From assembly GCA_047600805.1 (NCBI GenBank), contig JASGKG010000001.1, positions 1,054,001-1,118,000 of the forward strand: a stretch of DNA of 64,000 nucleotides. Reading direction: 5' to 3'. Shown piece by piece: positions 15,995 to 24,483 of this stretch. This DNA is from JADKHC01 sp047600805 (GTDB taxonomy: Bacteria > Verrucomicrobiota > Verrucomicrobiia > Opitutales > Opitutaceae). The stretch's first letter is position 1. Each line of letters starts with the position of its first letter. The position numbers and the translations under genes are program-made. A model generated the notes under the pieces. That model saw nothing but the letters and a program-made list of their open reading frames with translations. It did not search any database and was not told the origin of the DNA.

Positions 15995-16731
15995 GCGGCT
16001 TCTCCTCCCACGACCTTCACGAAGAGATCTTCGGTGTCGTTTTGGCCGAACTTGGTTTTGAGCTCAGGCAGCGGACCTTCGGCGAGCAGACGGCCGTTAT
16101 GAATAATGCCGACGACGTCGCAGAGTTTTTCGACCTCGCTCATTACGTGCGTCGAATAGATGACGGTGCGACCGCGATTGCGGCAGTCCCGGATGAACGC
16201 GACGATCGCGCGCGCAGCAATTACATCGAGCCCGACGGTCGGTTCGTCGAAAATGATAACCGCTGGTTCGTGAATGAGCGTGCGCGCGATGGACACCTTT
16301 TGCTTCATGCCGGTTGAAAGTTTGTCGCAGCGCGTGTCGAGAAACGTGCCCATTTCGAGGAGATCGACGAGGTTGGCCATGCGTTGCTGGATGACGGCGT
16401 CATCGAGTCCGTTGAGCCGGCCGAAGTAGACAATCGTTTCGCGCGCCGTGAGGCGTGCGTAGAGCGCGGTGCTCGTGGCGAGAAATCCGACCGACTGGCG
16501 CACGCGCGCGGGATTGGCTGAGGCGTCGGTGCCAGCGACGACGATTTTTCCCGAGGAAGGTTTTAGCAACGTCGCCAAAAGGCGGAGTGTGGTGGTTTTG
16601 CCCGCGCCGTTGGCGCCAAGCAGGCCGTAGATTTGGCCGGGGCGACACGTGAAATTCACGTTATCGACCGCTCTGACCTCCCCGCGTTTTTTATCTGTGA
16701 AGATTTTGGTGAGCCCGTGGACCTCGATCAT
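15991..16731 (-). CDS. ABC transporter ATP-binding protein (NatA-like)
   Basis: This is a 246-residue ATPase. The Walker A motif is Gly-Ala-Asn-Gly-Ala-Gly-Lys-Thr-Thr, the signature is Leu-Ser-Thr-Gly-Met-Lys-Gln-Lys, and Walker B is Val-Ile-Ile-Phe-Asp-Glu-Pro-Thr, followed by the switch His in Ser-Thr-His. The ATG at 16731 starts the canonical Met-Ile-Glu-Val-His-Gly-Leu-Thr-Lys; the open frame to 16776 adds nothing. It energises the permease encoded directly downstream at 14786-15994. Confidence 0.92.
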   Translation of the reverse strand: MIEVHGLTKIFTDKKRGEVRAVDNVNFTCRPGQIYGLLGANGAGKTTTLRLLATLLKPSSGKIVVAGTDASANPARVRQSVGFLATSTALYARLTARETIVYFGRLNGLDDAVIQQRMANLVDLLEMGTFLDTRCDKLSTGMKQKVSIARTLIHEPAVIIFDEPTVGLDVIAARAIVAFIRDCRNRGRTVIYSTHVMSEVEKLCDVVGIIHNGRLLAEGPLPELKTKFGQNDTEDLFVKVVGGEAA

Positions 16732-16908
16732 GGAGGCGGAGCGTAGAGAGAATGGGCGCATGCTTGCCACCACCAAGTGCGTTGATCACGGGTTTGCGCG
16801 CTCGCAAACGACCGCAAATGCCTGTTGTAAACCGCTGGTCCGCAGGCGGCGGCGAGGCGTCCGAAGAAAAATACAATATCTTTTGGCCTCGTTCGTCTGT
16901 AGAAGGAA

Positions 16909-17493
16909 ATGGACGCTGTCCGCCCAATTCCAGACTACATGAGCACCGAGCAAAAGAGACGGGTTTCCCAAGTCGTTCGCGATATGGGACGCGGACTCAT
17001 GCGGTTCATTCGTACGCGCGTGTCGAATGACGCCGAGGCGGAAGACGTGTTGCAGGAGGTGTGGCAACAACTCGTCACGACGCTCGATGGCGGTCCGGTG
17101 GAAAAGGTCGGCTCGTGGCTCTACACGGTCGCGCGCAATCGCATCACCGATCGCTATCGGAAGCCGAAGATGACGTCGCTCGACGGCCTAGCGGTGGAAG
17201 ATGACGACGGGTTCGAGTTTCCCGATTTTATTTTGCGCGACGACAAGACGCCGCGCACGGAGCACCTGCGCGGTTTGTTTTGGGACAAACTCCACGCTGC
17301 GCTCGCCGAGCTCCCCGAGGATCAACGCCAGGTTTTCGTCTGGCACGAACTCGAGGCGCTCTCGTTCCAGGAAATCGCCGAGCTGACGGGTGACAACGTG
17401 AACACGCTGCTTTCCCGCAAGCGTTACGCCGTGCTCCACCTGCGGAAGCGGCTCGAAGTGCTCCGCGAGGAATTTCGCTCGATGAAACTCTAA
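16909..17493 (+). CDS. ECF-type RNA polymerase sigma factor
   Basis: This is a 194-residue sigma-70 family factor. Region 2 includes Ala-Glu-Asp-Val-Leu-Gln-Glu-Val-Trp and Val-Gly-Ser-Trp-Leu-Tyr; region 4 includes Leu-Pro-Glu-Asp-Gln-Arg-Gln-Val-Phe and the helix-turn-helix Ser-Phe-Gln-Glu-Ile-Ala-Glu-Leu-Thr. AAGGAA just upstream may serve as ribosome-binding site. A small membrane protein follows 11 bp after the stop, an arrangement that suggests the partner acts as regulator or target. Confidence 0.92.
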   Translation: MDAVRPIPDYMSTEQKRRVSQVVRDMGRGLMRFIRTRVSNDAEAEDVLQEVWQQLVTTLDGGPVEKVGSWLYTVARNRITDRYRKPKMTSLDGLAVEDDDGFEFPDFILRDDKTPRTEHLRGLFWDKLHAALAELPEDQRQVFVWHELEALSFQEIAELTGDNVNTLLSRKRYAVLHLRKRLEVLREEFRSMKL

Positions 17494-17504
17494 CTCTTTA
17501 AAAC

Positions 17505-17888
17505 ATGAAAAACAGATGCTGTGGCAAATGGTGCTTTTTAATTCCATTCGTGGTGGCCGGATTCGTGGCGTTGTTTACGTACGCCGTGTACGCGCTGTGG
17601 AACGGGGTGCTCGCGGAAGTTGTGCCCGTGAAGGCGATCACGTACTGGCAGGCGCTGGGCATTCTCGTTCTCTCTAAGCTGTTGTTCGGCGGGTTCCCGC
17701 ATCGACGCGGCGGCCCGTGCGGACATTTCCGCGAGCACATGATGGCGAAACGCTGGGAAGCGGCGTCGCCGGAAGAGCGCGAGAAGATTCGCGACGAGAT
17801 GCGCCGTCGCTTTGGTGACTGGCCGCGGCCGTGGTGCTGCGGCGACGACAAGGAACCGTCAGACACCGGCAAGACCACCACTCCTTGA
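17505..17888 (+). CDS. Small membrane protein downstream of ECF sigma factor
   Basis: This is a 127-residue protein with two transmembrane helices (residues ~10-35 and ~48-65), followed by a His/Arg/Cys-rich cytoplasmic tail that includes Glu-Glu-Arg-Glu-Lys-Ile-Arg-Asp-Glu-Met-Arg-Arg-Arg. A Cys-Cys pair occurs near each end, which could bind metal. The tight spacing to the sigma gene (11 bp) points to one operon. It does not look like a zinc-binding anti-sigma factor of the usual kind, so its role is inferred only from position. Confidence 0.75.
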   Translation: MKNRCCGKWCFLIPFVVAGFVALFTYAVYALWNGVLAEVVPVKAITYWQALGILVLSKLLFGGFPHRRGGPCGHFREHMMAKRWEAASPEEREKIRDEMRRRFGDWPRPWCCGDDKEPSDTGKTTTP

Positions 17889-17896
17889 AAAAGTTA

Positions 17897-17920
17897 GCCG
17901 GTTCAAGTCCGGCAACCCCA
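17897..17920 (+). other. tRNA 3'-end remnant (T-arm plus acceptor strand)
   Basis: The stretch reads as a perfect T-arm, GCCGG / CCGGC around the loop TTCAAGT, followed by AACCCCA, a plausible 3' acceptor strand. No matching 5' half (expected TGGGGTT), D-arm or anticodon arm is seen in the 80 bases before it, which are coding. It may be the attachment-site scar of an element once integrated in a tRNA gene, or chance. Confidence 0.4.
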
Positions 17921-18127
17921 TTGCACTTACAATGTAGTCGGGATCGGACGTGCGGCGTTCTAACGTGAACGTGGCTGACGAATGCGAAAATATCGCCACT
18001 CCCGGTCCCGGCTGCATTCAATTTCGACCGACGGCCGAGCTTTTCGACCGCTTGGCACAACCAGATGGCGCTCCGACGCGCCGTGAGGAATATGTATCCG
18101 TTCGCTCCCGATTTGATTCTACAAACC

Positions 18128-18226
18128 ATGGCCATTATCGCTGCCTCCACCATCCTTGTCTTGGTCCTACTCGTTGGGACCGACAGCGCCGATCCCCGAG
18201 ATCGCGGCGACTCCGCGTCCGAGTGA
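18128..18226 (+). CDS. Possible 32-residue single-pass membrane peptide
   Basis: A short frame starts with ATG at 18128 and encodes Met-Ala-Ile-Ile-Ala-Ala-Ser-Thr-Ile-Leu-Val-Leu-Val-Leu-Leu-Val, then a charged tail rich in Asp/Arg. The composition is that of a small transmembrane peptide. It is followed 24 bp later by another small frame. No homology is known to me; it may be chance. Confidence 0.3.
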   Translation: MAIIAASTILVLVLLVGTDSADPRDRGDSASE

Positions 18227-18250
18227 AACACTCGCGAGAAACTGCCTGCC

Positions 18251-18490
18251 ATGAGCTCGCTCTTAACCATCGACAAACCGGCCCGGCCTCAGCGAAAGCG
18301 GTCCCCAGAAAAGGAAACTGCCTTCGACGAAATCACTGTGCCTTTCGCAGAAAACGAACCGAGTGGTTCAAGCGTCCCGGACGTTGCAGAACTGCGCGAG
18401 ATTCGGAACGGGAGATATTACTTGCAGGCGATGACTTCTTTTTTCGCCTCTTCGGAAAAACGAACCGCGCGGCGCTCACGCGCTGACTGA
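18251..18490 (+). CDS. Hypothetical small soluble protein
   Basis: This is a 79-residue charged protein without signal or transmembrane segment. The region Pro-Asp-Val-Ala-Glu-Leu-Arg-Glu-Ile-Arg-Asn-Gly-Arg-Tyr-Tyr looks like a natural helix and the N-terminus is Lys/Arg/Pro-rich. It follows the possible membrane peptide at 18128-18226. A minus-strand frame overlaps it, and the choice of strand is uncertain. Confidence 0.35.
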   Translation: MSSLLTIDKPARPQRKRSPEKETAFDEITVPFAENEPSGSSVPDVAELREIRNGRYYLQAMTSFFASSEKRTARRSRAD

Positions 18491-18684
18491 CGCTTGGGCC
18501 TCATGCGGGTAGCGGTGGCCCGCGGCAGGCCGTGCGTGTGTTGGAGAATTGCCTGTGGCCGGTGATCAACGGCGAGAGCGGCCACCGAAACGAAGAACAG
18601 CGCTAAGTGGGACCACCAAAGGTGAGCACCCCCGTGTTTGGTCTGCGTAAAAGGAGGTTTGGCGCGCGGCAACCGACCGTAGGG

Positions 18685-19167
18685 CTTGCGCAGACTACCC
18701 CTGAGTGTGTGCAGCCGACCCCTGAGTTGCGTCAGATGACCCCTGAGCGCGTGCAGATGTAAATGGGTTGCGTGCAGATGACTCCTGAGCGTGTGCAAAC
18801 GACCCCTGAGTCCGTACAAACGACCGCTGAGCTTGTACAAACGACCCCGGAGTGTGTGCAGCTGAGGCCTGAGCGTGTGCAGATAAGCCCTGAGTAGGTG
18901 CAGTTGCAAACAAGCTGCGTGCAGGTGAACCTTGGCCGTGTGCAACTGCAACTTGGTTGCGTGCAGATGGGCCTTGGGTAGATACAGATGAACCTTAGCT
19001 CGGTGCGGACGTGCCTTGTGTCCGTTCAGACGCACCCGTGGTCGCTACAACTCAGCCCTGGGTCCGTTCAGATGACTCCGGGGCTGCCACAATTGAGGCT
19101 TGGGCAGGTGCAGGCGACGCTTGGGCGCGTACAGATCGCCTTTGGGTGGGTGCAAACGGCTCGAGAC
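18685..19167. repeat. 21-bp tandem array B (23 units)
   Basis: Twenty-three consecutive units, each exactly 21 bp, can be laid out from 18685 to 19167 without a gap. The best-kept part is a GTGCAGATG-like core followed, in the first ten units, by ACCCCTGAG and, in the last units, by a CTTGGG-type ending. The minus-strand frame reads as leucine-bearing heptads of the type Leu-His-Thr-Leu-Arg-Gly-Arg. There is no clear signal peptide or stop/start placement to show that it is a gene. It lies between small open frames and the beta-helix protein gene. Confidence 0.85.
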
Positions 19168-19214
19168 ACGGGATCAGCGACCTCTGAGGCCGGGGATTGA
19201 GCCGGTCGGGTGCG

Positions 19215-21410
19215 TCAGCGGAAGGCAGGAGTCGAACGTTGTCCGAGTCTCTTCAGCGCAGCGACGGCGGCGAGCGAGGCGAAGAACAAGTCGCTGGGTG
19301 CGCCGCCTCCACCGCCGTGATTGCCCGAACCACTTGACCCACCACTGGAACTCGACGACGACGAGCCACCGCTTGAACTCGAGGAGCTGGAGGACGAACT
19401 ACTGGAGCTTGATGAACTGGAACTGCTGGAGCTCGACGAACTGCTGGAGCTTGACGACGATGACGATGAACTCGACGAGCTGCTGCTTGAGCTGGAGCTG
19501 CTCGAAGACGAACCGTTCATAATCGCCTCAAAGCGGACTTTCGCGGGAAGCGTGTGCGTGGTGCCGGTGGTCGGATCGACCCACGGCCAGGTGTTGTTGC
19601 CGAAGAACGCGGGTTTGGCGGAGAGATAGAGCGAGTTCTGCAACGTGACGGGCTTGTTGGCGGTCGTGGCGTCGCCGAGGAGTCCGTCCCAGCGTTGCGT
19701 ACCGGTGACCCAGTCGAAATTGCCGTCGCGAATCGTCACGTTCCACGTCGTCGCCTCGTATTCTTCGCCGTTGTCTGGTCCCCAACCTAATAGCCAGATA
19801 CCATCGCGATTCCAACCGTTGACGCCTGACGAATCGTAGACCCAACCGGACATTTTTCCCTGCGCGCCGAGCACGTTGCCGACGAAGGTCATCCAATACG
19901 AGTACCCCACCGCGCCTGCGCAGCGCTTGGGACCGTTTCCGGGCATCGCGTCGTCGTTGATGGTGTGATTCGTCTGCGGATTCACGTAAGGGTAGCGCAC
20001 GCCGCGCAGCCAATTGCGAAAAACGGTGTGGTAAATCGAGTTTCCGTGCGTGACATCGGAGTCAAAGTTGAAGCCGTAGTTTCCTTCGAAAAGCGTGTGG
20101 TGCGGGCCGACCATGTGCGACCCGTTCAGGCCGATCTCGAGCCACTCCTCGGCGTAGTTGATGAAACCATCGTCGGCATAGTTGTAACCGACAACCGAGC
20201 CCGCGCCCGAGCAGCGCGCGACCATGACCTTGTTCGCCCGGACGGAGATGTTGTTTTCAAAGAGAATTTCAGACGAACCAAACGCCGTACTATAACAATA
20301 CGCACCGCCACCCGGACTCGAATAAGCGGCGTCGTGGATGTACGAGTCGCGGATCTCGCAGCGGAATGAATTGTTCACGGCGATGCCTTCGCCGCCCCAG
20401 ATGTTCACCTCGACGTTTTTGGCCCAACTGTAGGCAGCGCACTCGAAACGGATCGAGCCGTCGGAGGCGCCTGTCGTCGTGAGATCTTCGACGCCCGCGT
20501 AGGTGATCTGCGCGCCACCGTTGCCGCCGTTGCTGTTGGCGACGTAGCGCGTGAGCTGGGCCTGATGCGTTGTCCCTGCGCGGTAGTTTATGTGCAGCGG
20601 CGAGGTAAACGTGACCACGTTGCCCGAGACGCTGGCGATCTCCTTGATTTCATTGGTCGGACGATCCTGTCGACAGAACCAACTGGCCGCGCCACCGCTG
20701 GTCGGCGTCGTGGCGATCAGCGGATCGTCACCGTACTGAATGGTGGGATTGTGTAATTTCCAAACCACGCGGAAATCGGGCGAAGCCCATATTTGGCCGT
20801 GGCCAAACTTGTCGGTCTGCCACGCCGCACCCGACAACTCATCGAGCAAAACGAACTGGCCGGCGACGAAGCCCGCGGCGTTGGCGATGGTGACGGAAAA
20901 GGCGCCCTTGGCGGCGTCGCTCGTGAGGTTTTGCGACGTGGTGTCGTCGGACTTTGGCCAACGCGCCGGTCCAAGAATGAGAATCGGTTGGGCATCGGCA
21001 GCGGCGTTGGAGTTGAAGACGGCGCCGTTGGTTTTTTGGAGGAGCGTGCCGTTGGTTCCATTGGCTTGGACGGTGCCGCGGCCGCGCAGCGTGATGCCGG
21101 TGTGGATCAACAAGTAGTTGTTGACGGTGAAAGTGCCCGCGGAGAGCTGAACGACTTGGCCGGCAGGACAGGTGTCGAGTGCGGCTTGGATGCCAGCGGA
21201 GGCGTCCTGCGTGCCGTTGCCATACGTTGACGCTTCAATGGTTCGGTAGATCGTCGTGCGCGACGGAATGCCGGCTTTGGAGTTGAGGCCCGGATTCCAC
21301 GTCGTGAATCGCATCGTGTCGGTGGGAACGTAGTCGGCGAAGCAGAAGAGACTCGCGAACAGACACAGCGTGGCTGCCATGCGGAGCGACAGAGTGAGCG
21401 TTGTTCTCAT
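19215..21410 (-). CDS. Exported parallel beta-helix protein with poly-Ser linker and C-terminal anchor
   Basis: This 731-residue protein begins with a signal peptide (ATG at 21410; the frame opens at 21503). The body (~40-630) has the pectate-lyase-3/right-handed beta-helix look: Asp-Ala-Ser-Ala-Gly-Ile-Gln-Ala-Ala-Leu-Asp-Thr-Cys near residue 75, Gly-Ile-Thr-Leu-Arg-Gly-Arg-Gly, then many Asn/Gly-rich turns. It is probably a polysaccharide lyase or hydrolase. A linker of about 60 residues, nearly all Ser, leads to a Gly-rich motif, a hydrophobic segment (Leu-Phe-Phe-Ala-Ser-Leu-Ala-Ala-Val) and a basic end, similar to sorting tails such as GlyGly-CTERM. The gene at 46832 ends the same way. 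Confidence 0.8.
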   Translation of the reverse strand: MRTTLTLSLRMAATLCLFASLFCFADYVPTDTMRFTTWNPGLNSKAGIPSRTTIYRTIEASTYGNGTQDASAGIQAALDTCPAGQVVQLSAGTFTVNNYLLIHTGITLRGRGTVQANGTNGTLLQKTNGAVFNSNAAADAQPILILGPARWPKSDDTTSQNLTSDAAKGAFSVTIANAAGFVAGQFVLLDELSGAAWQTDKFGHGQIWASPDFRVVWKLHNPTIQYGDDPLIATTPTSGGAASWFCRQDRPTNEIKEIASVSGNVVTFTSPLHINYRAGTTHQAQLTRYVANSNGGNGGAQITYAGVEDLTTTGASDGSIRFECAAYSWAKNVEVNIWGGEGIAVNNSFRCEIRDSYIHDAAYSSPGGGAYCYSTAFGSSEILFENNISVRANKVMVARCSGAGSVVGYNYADDGFINYAEEWLEIGLNGSHMVGPHHTLFEGNYGFNFDSDVTHGNSIYHTVFRNWLRGVRYPYVNPQTNHTINDDAMPGNGPKRCAGAVGYSYWMTFVGNVLGAQGKMSGWVYDSSGVNGWNRDGIWLLGWGPDNGEEYEATTWNVTIRDGNFDWVTGTQRWDGLLGDATTANKPVTLQNSLYLSAKPAFFGNNTWPWVDPTTGTTHTLPAKVRFEAIMNGSSSSSSSSSSSSSSSSSSSSSSSSSSSSSSSSSSSSSSSSSSSSSSSGGSSSSSSSGGSSGSGNHGGGGGAPSDLFFASLAAVAALKRLGQRSTPAFR

Positions 21411-21703
21411 ATAAAAGTTTATCGGTGAAAAATGGCTAGGCGGAGGAGCTTGGTGAGCTCGCCGAGCCGTCCAGTCCCGACAAAGCTCAGCGTCTCCCTG
21501 CAAGTGTGGAGTGGCCGCGGACAGACGAACCGAACCAAAGTGCCGGCCGAGCCGTTGATATATAAATGTTTTACGTCGGATGCAGCTAACCAGCGTGCAC
21601 GGAGTGCCCGCTCCACCTCAGGGGCTTCGTCACGTCGCGTGTAGCGAGACACGGGAGTGCGTTTTTGCGTAGCGTGAACGATTTCTTGTGATATGTAGGC
21701 AGC

Positions 21704-22774
21704 ATGACAGATCGAGAACAGCGCCTGGCTTCGCTGGGCTGGAATGCGTCGTTTGAAGCATATGCCAAGGTTCGGTGTCAGCCGGGCGAAACCGCAGCAC
21801 GCGTGGCGGCGGTGGATCGCGAGCAGTTTCTCCTGCTCGATGAAAACGGCGCGTTTCCCGGGAAGCTGTCGGGTGGCTATCGTTACGCGCACCAACTCGC
21901 GGAGGAATATCCGTGCGTTGGCGACTGGGTCTCGGTGGAGAAGCATCCGGATTTCGGAGTGGTGCAGTCGCTGTTCGAAAGAAAGACGTCGCTTCGGCGA
22001 AAAGCGGTCGGCCGCGCGCTCGACTACCAGATGATAGGGGCAAACATCGACGCTGTGATGGTCGTGCAGTCGTGCCATTTTGATTTCAACCTCAAGCGAC
22101 TTGAACGGTATCTGGTGATGGTTGCGGACGGCGGTGCGGAGCCGAACATTCTCTTGACGAAAACGGACCTGGTGAGCGCGGAGGAGTTGGCGTCGCAGCT
22201 GACGCAGATTCGCGACGCAGGCATCAAGGCGCCCGTGCTGACCCTGAGCAACGTGACGCGCGAAGGCGTGGACGTATTGAAACGTCAACTACTGCCAGGC
22301 CGGACCTACTGCTTTGTCGGTTCGTCCGGCGTGGGTAAAAGCACCCTGATCAATGAACTGGTGGGCCGTGGCGTGGTTGAAACCGGCGACGTCAGCGGCA
22401 CCGGTGAAGGACGCCATACGACCGTTAGGCGGGAACTGCTGGTTCTGCCAAGCGGTGCGTTGGTGATCGACAATCCCGGCATGCGCGAGTTTGGCGTGAT
22501 GGGCGATGAGAGCGCGTTGAGCTCGGGCTTTGGCGACATCGGGGAGTTTGCGTCACGGTGCAGATTCGGCGATTGCACGCATACCAACGAACCCGGTTGC
22601 GCGGTGCTTGAGGCGTTGGAAAACGGCGAAATCGATCGCGAGCATTACGATCATTTCCTCAAGTTGAGAAAAGAAACGGCGTTTCACCAAATGTCGTATG
22701 TCGAACGGCGGAAGAAGGACCGGGCGTTTGGAAAATTCGCCAAGTCGGTGCTGAAGCACAAAGAACGCGAATAG
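21704..22774 (+). CDS. rsgA: Ribosome small subunit-dependent GTPase A
   Basis: This is a 356-residue circularly permuted GTPase that helps late maturation of the 30S ribosomal subunit. An N-terminal OB-fold precedes the GTPase domain, in which the G4 motif Leu-Thr-Lys-Thr-Asp comes before the G1 loop Gly-Ser-Ser-Gly-Val-Gly-Lys-Ser-Thr, the permuted order typical of RsgA/YjeQ. G3 is Asp-Asn-Pro-Gly-Met. The C-terminal zinc knuckle shows Cys-Arg-Phe-Gly-Asp-Cys-Thr-His and a later Cys. The length is normal. It stands alone. Confidence 0.95.
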   Translation: MTDREQRLASLGWNASFEAYAKVRCQPGETAARVAAVDREQFLLLDENGAFPGKLSGGYRYAHQLAEEYPCVGDWVSVEKHPDFGVVQSLFERKTSLRRKAVGRALDYQMIGANIDAVMVVQSCHFDFNLKRLERYLVMVADGGAEPNILLTKTDLVSAEELASQLTQIRDAGIKAPVLTLSNVTREGVDVLKRQLLPGRTYCFVGSSGVGKSTLINELVGRGVVETGDVSGTGEGRHTTVRRELLVLPSGALVIDNPGMREFGVMGDESALSSGFGDIGEFASRCRFGDCTHTNEPGCAVLEALENGEIDREHYDHFLKLRKETAFHQMSYVERRKKDRAFGKFAKSVLKHKERE

Positions 22775-22879
22775 GGCTGAGGACAGGATTGAAACTCCGC
22801 TGCTCACGGGTATTTGTTGCGGGTCTTTTCCCCTGAGGCCAAGCAACCTCGCGCCCTTTAGCTGTTTTGCTTTCTTTCG

Positions 22880-24400
22880 ATGACCCCGCAGAAATTTCAC
22901 TACGCACCGAGCCGGCAGCCGCGCTCGCTCTCCAATGTTGTTGTTTTGTCTCTGTGGATAGCCCTCGCGGTGGCGATCGCCCTGGCTGCGTATTGGAAGT
23001 GGGGGAAATCAAATGCTTCGGAAAGCGCCGCAACCCAGGCCGCCACGGACGCGAAGCAGGCCGGTGCCGACGCGTCGATCGGGATGAACGGAAAGGCGGG
23101 GAATGCCGCGGGTGCCGAAGGCAGTGGGAAAGCGGACGCAAACCAGTTGGCGGAGGCAAAAGCGCTTTACCAACGCGGGTTGGAGCATGAAGCCAAACGA
23201 GAGCTGGAACAGGCGAGGGCGGCGTTTTCGGCGGCGGCCAAGCTCGGGCACGCGGAAGCACTCTTTCGATCGGGCTTTTATGCGGAGGGAGGAATCGGCG
23301 GCGAAGTTGACGTGTCGGCCGCGCGTAGTTTTTACGAGAAAGCAGGAGAGGCCGGTTATGTAGATGCCTATGCTGCGGCGGCGCTCATGTACATCACGGG
23401 CGAAGCGACGCCTCCGGATCGCAAAGTGGCCGCGGAATACATCGAGAAAGGACTGCGGGCAGGAAGCGTGGAAGCCTTGTTCCTCAAAGGCGTGACGACG
23501 CTGGATTCGGATTTGTCCGGAGCAGTGGACTGCATTCGACGGGCCGCAGAGAAAGGTTCTGCCAACGCTCAGCAGCTCATGGCGCGGCTTTATCGCGACG
23601 GCATTGGCGTGCCGAAAGACGAACAGAAAGCGCTCGAATGGGCGCGCTTGGCGGCGGCGAGTGGTTTGTCGGGAGCCCAGGTGGATTTGGCGCGCCTTTT
23701 GTTGACCTCGAAATTGTTTGCGTCACCCGCCGTGACCCAAGACGTGGCGAAAGAAGCCACAGACAATCTGCTCGCGGCCGAAGCGCAGCAGAACGCCAGG
23801 GCCTCGGCCGAATTGTTGCGGGCTGCGATGAAGAAACGGCCGCAGTCCAAGGAGGACGTTTTAAACGTGCGACAACTCGCTGTCCAGGCGTACGAACAAG
23901 GCAACAAACAAACTGCGTTCGGCGTGGCCATGACCTATATGTTCACGCGCGAGGATCAAGCGGGCATAGAGTGGCTGGCGAAAGGCGCCGAGGCGAATGA
24001 CTGGCGCTGCAAATATGCCTATGGATTGGTTCAGTCGGGCAGCAGCTTGAAAAACGCGATCGCGGTGGCCGCCAAGGCGAAGTACGAAGACTTCTCAGCC
24101 TACAAAGCCGCTCAAAGCACAGATCAGAATTCCCGTCAGCCCGTGCTGGTGAGCTCCACCAGCCCGGTTTTCCCGGCGGGCCTGGACATAGTGGGAGCAA
24201 AAGGTTCGGTTATGGCTGAGTTTGTCGTGGACCCCAGCGGAGTTCCCACGAACATAAAAATCCTCGATGCCACCCATCCCGAAATGGCGAAGGCGGTGAC
24301 GGACGCGGTGGTCCAGTGGCGCTTCACACCGGGTGTGAAAAACGGGAAAGCTGTTTCGGCGAGGATGCAAGTGCCCGTGTATTTTCGTGGAATGAAGTAG
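22880..24400 (+). CDS. Sel1-repeat protein with C-terminal TonB-like domain
   Basis: This is a 506-residue membrane-anchored protein. It has a single transmembrane helix (residues ~20-42), an Ala-rich linker, then at least six Sel1-type repeats (for example Ala-Glu-Ala-Leu-Phe-Arg-Ser-Gly-Phe-Tyr-Ala-Glu-Gly-Gly) from about 85 to 380, and a C-terminal TonB-box domain (~415-505) with Val-Val-Gln-Trp-Arg-Phe-Thr-Pro and Val-Pro-Val-Tyr-Phe. The topology suggests a periplasmic scaffold coupled to the inner membrane. No ExbB/ExbD genes are nearby, so energised transport is not implied. Confidence 0.85.
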   Translation: MTPQKFHYAPSRQPRSLSNVVVLSLWIALAVAIALAAYWKWGKSNASESAATQAATDAKQAGADASIGMNGKAGNAAGAEGSGKADANQLAEAKALYQRGLEHEAKRELEQARAAFSAAAKLGHAEALFRSGFYAEGGIGGEVDVSAARSFYEKAGEAGYVDAYAAAALMYITGEATPPDRKVAAEYIEKGLRAGSVEALFLKGVTTLDSDLSGAVDCIRRAAEKGSANAQQLMARLYRDGIGVPKDEQKALEWARLAAASGLSGAQVDLARLLLTSKLFASPAVTQDVAKEATDNLLAAEAQQNARASAELLRAAMKKRPQSKEDVLNVRQLAVQAYEQGNKQTAFGVAMTYMFTREDQAGIEWLAKGAEANDWRCKYAYGLVQSGSSLKNAIAVAAKAKYEDFSAYKAAQSTDQNSRQPVLVSSTSPVFPAGLDIVGAKGSVMAEFVVDPSGVPTNIKILDATHPEMAKAVTDAVVQWRFTPGVKNGKAVSARMQVPVYFRGMK

Positions 24401-24483
24401 GCGCGCCGGGCGGCTCTTCGTCTAGACGATTGTCTCTGGGCGTTGTCTCGGGTATGTGCTGAGTTCTTGCTGAGACGAACTCA

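Noticed and set aside
19315..19520. Dense simple repeat that might be read as a CRISPR or satellite
   Set aside because: It is the coding sequence of the poly-serine linker of the beta-helix protein (minus strand), with no spacer structure. The same applies to 48785-48965.
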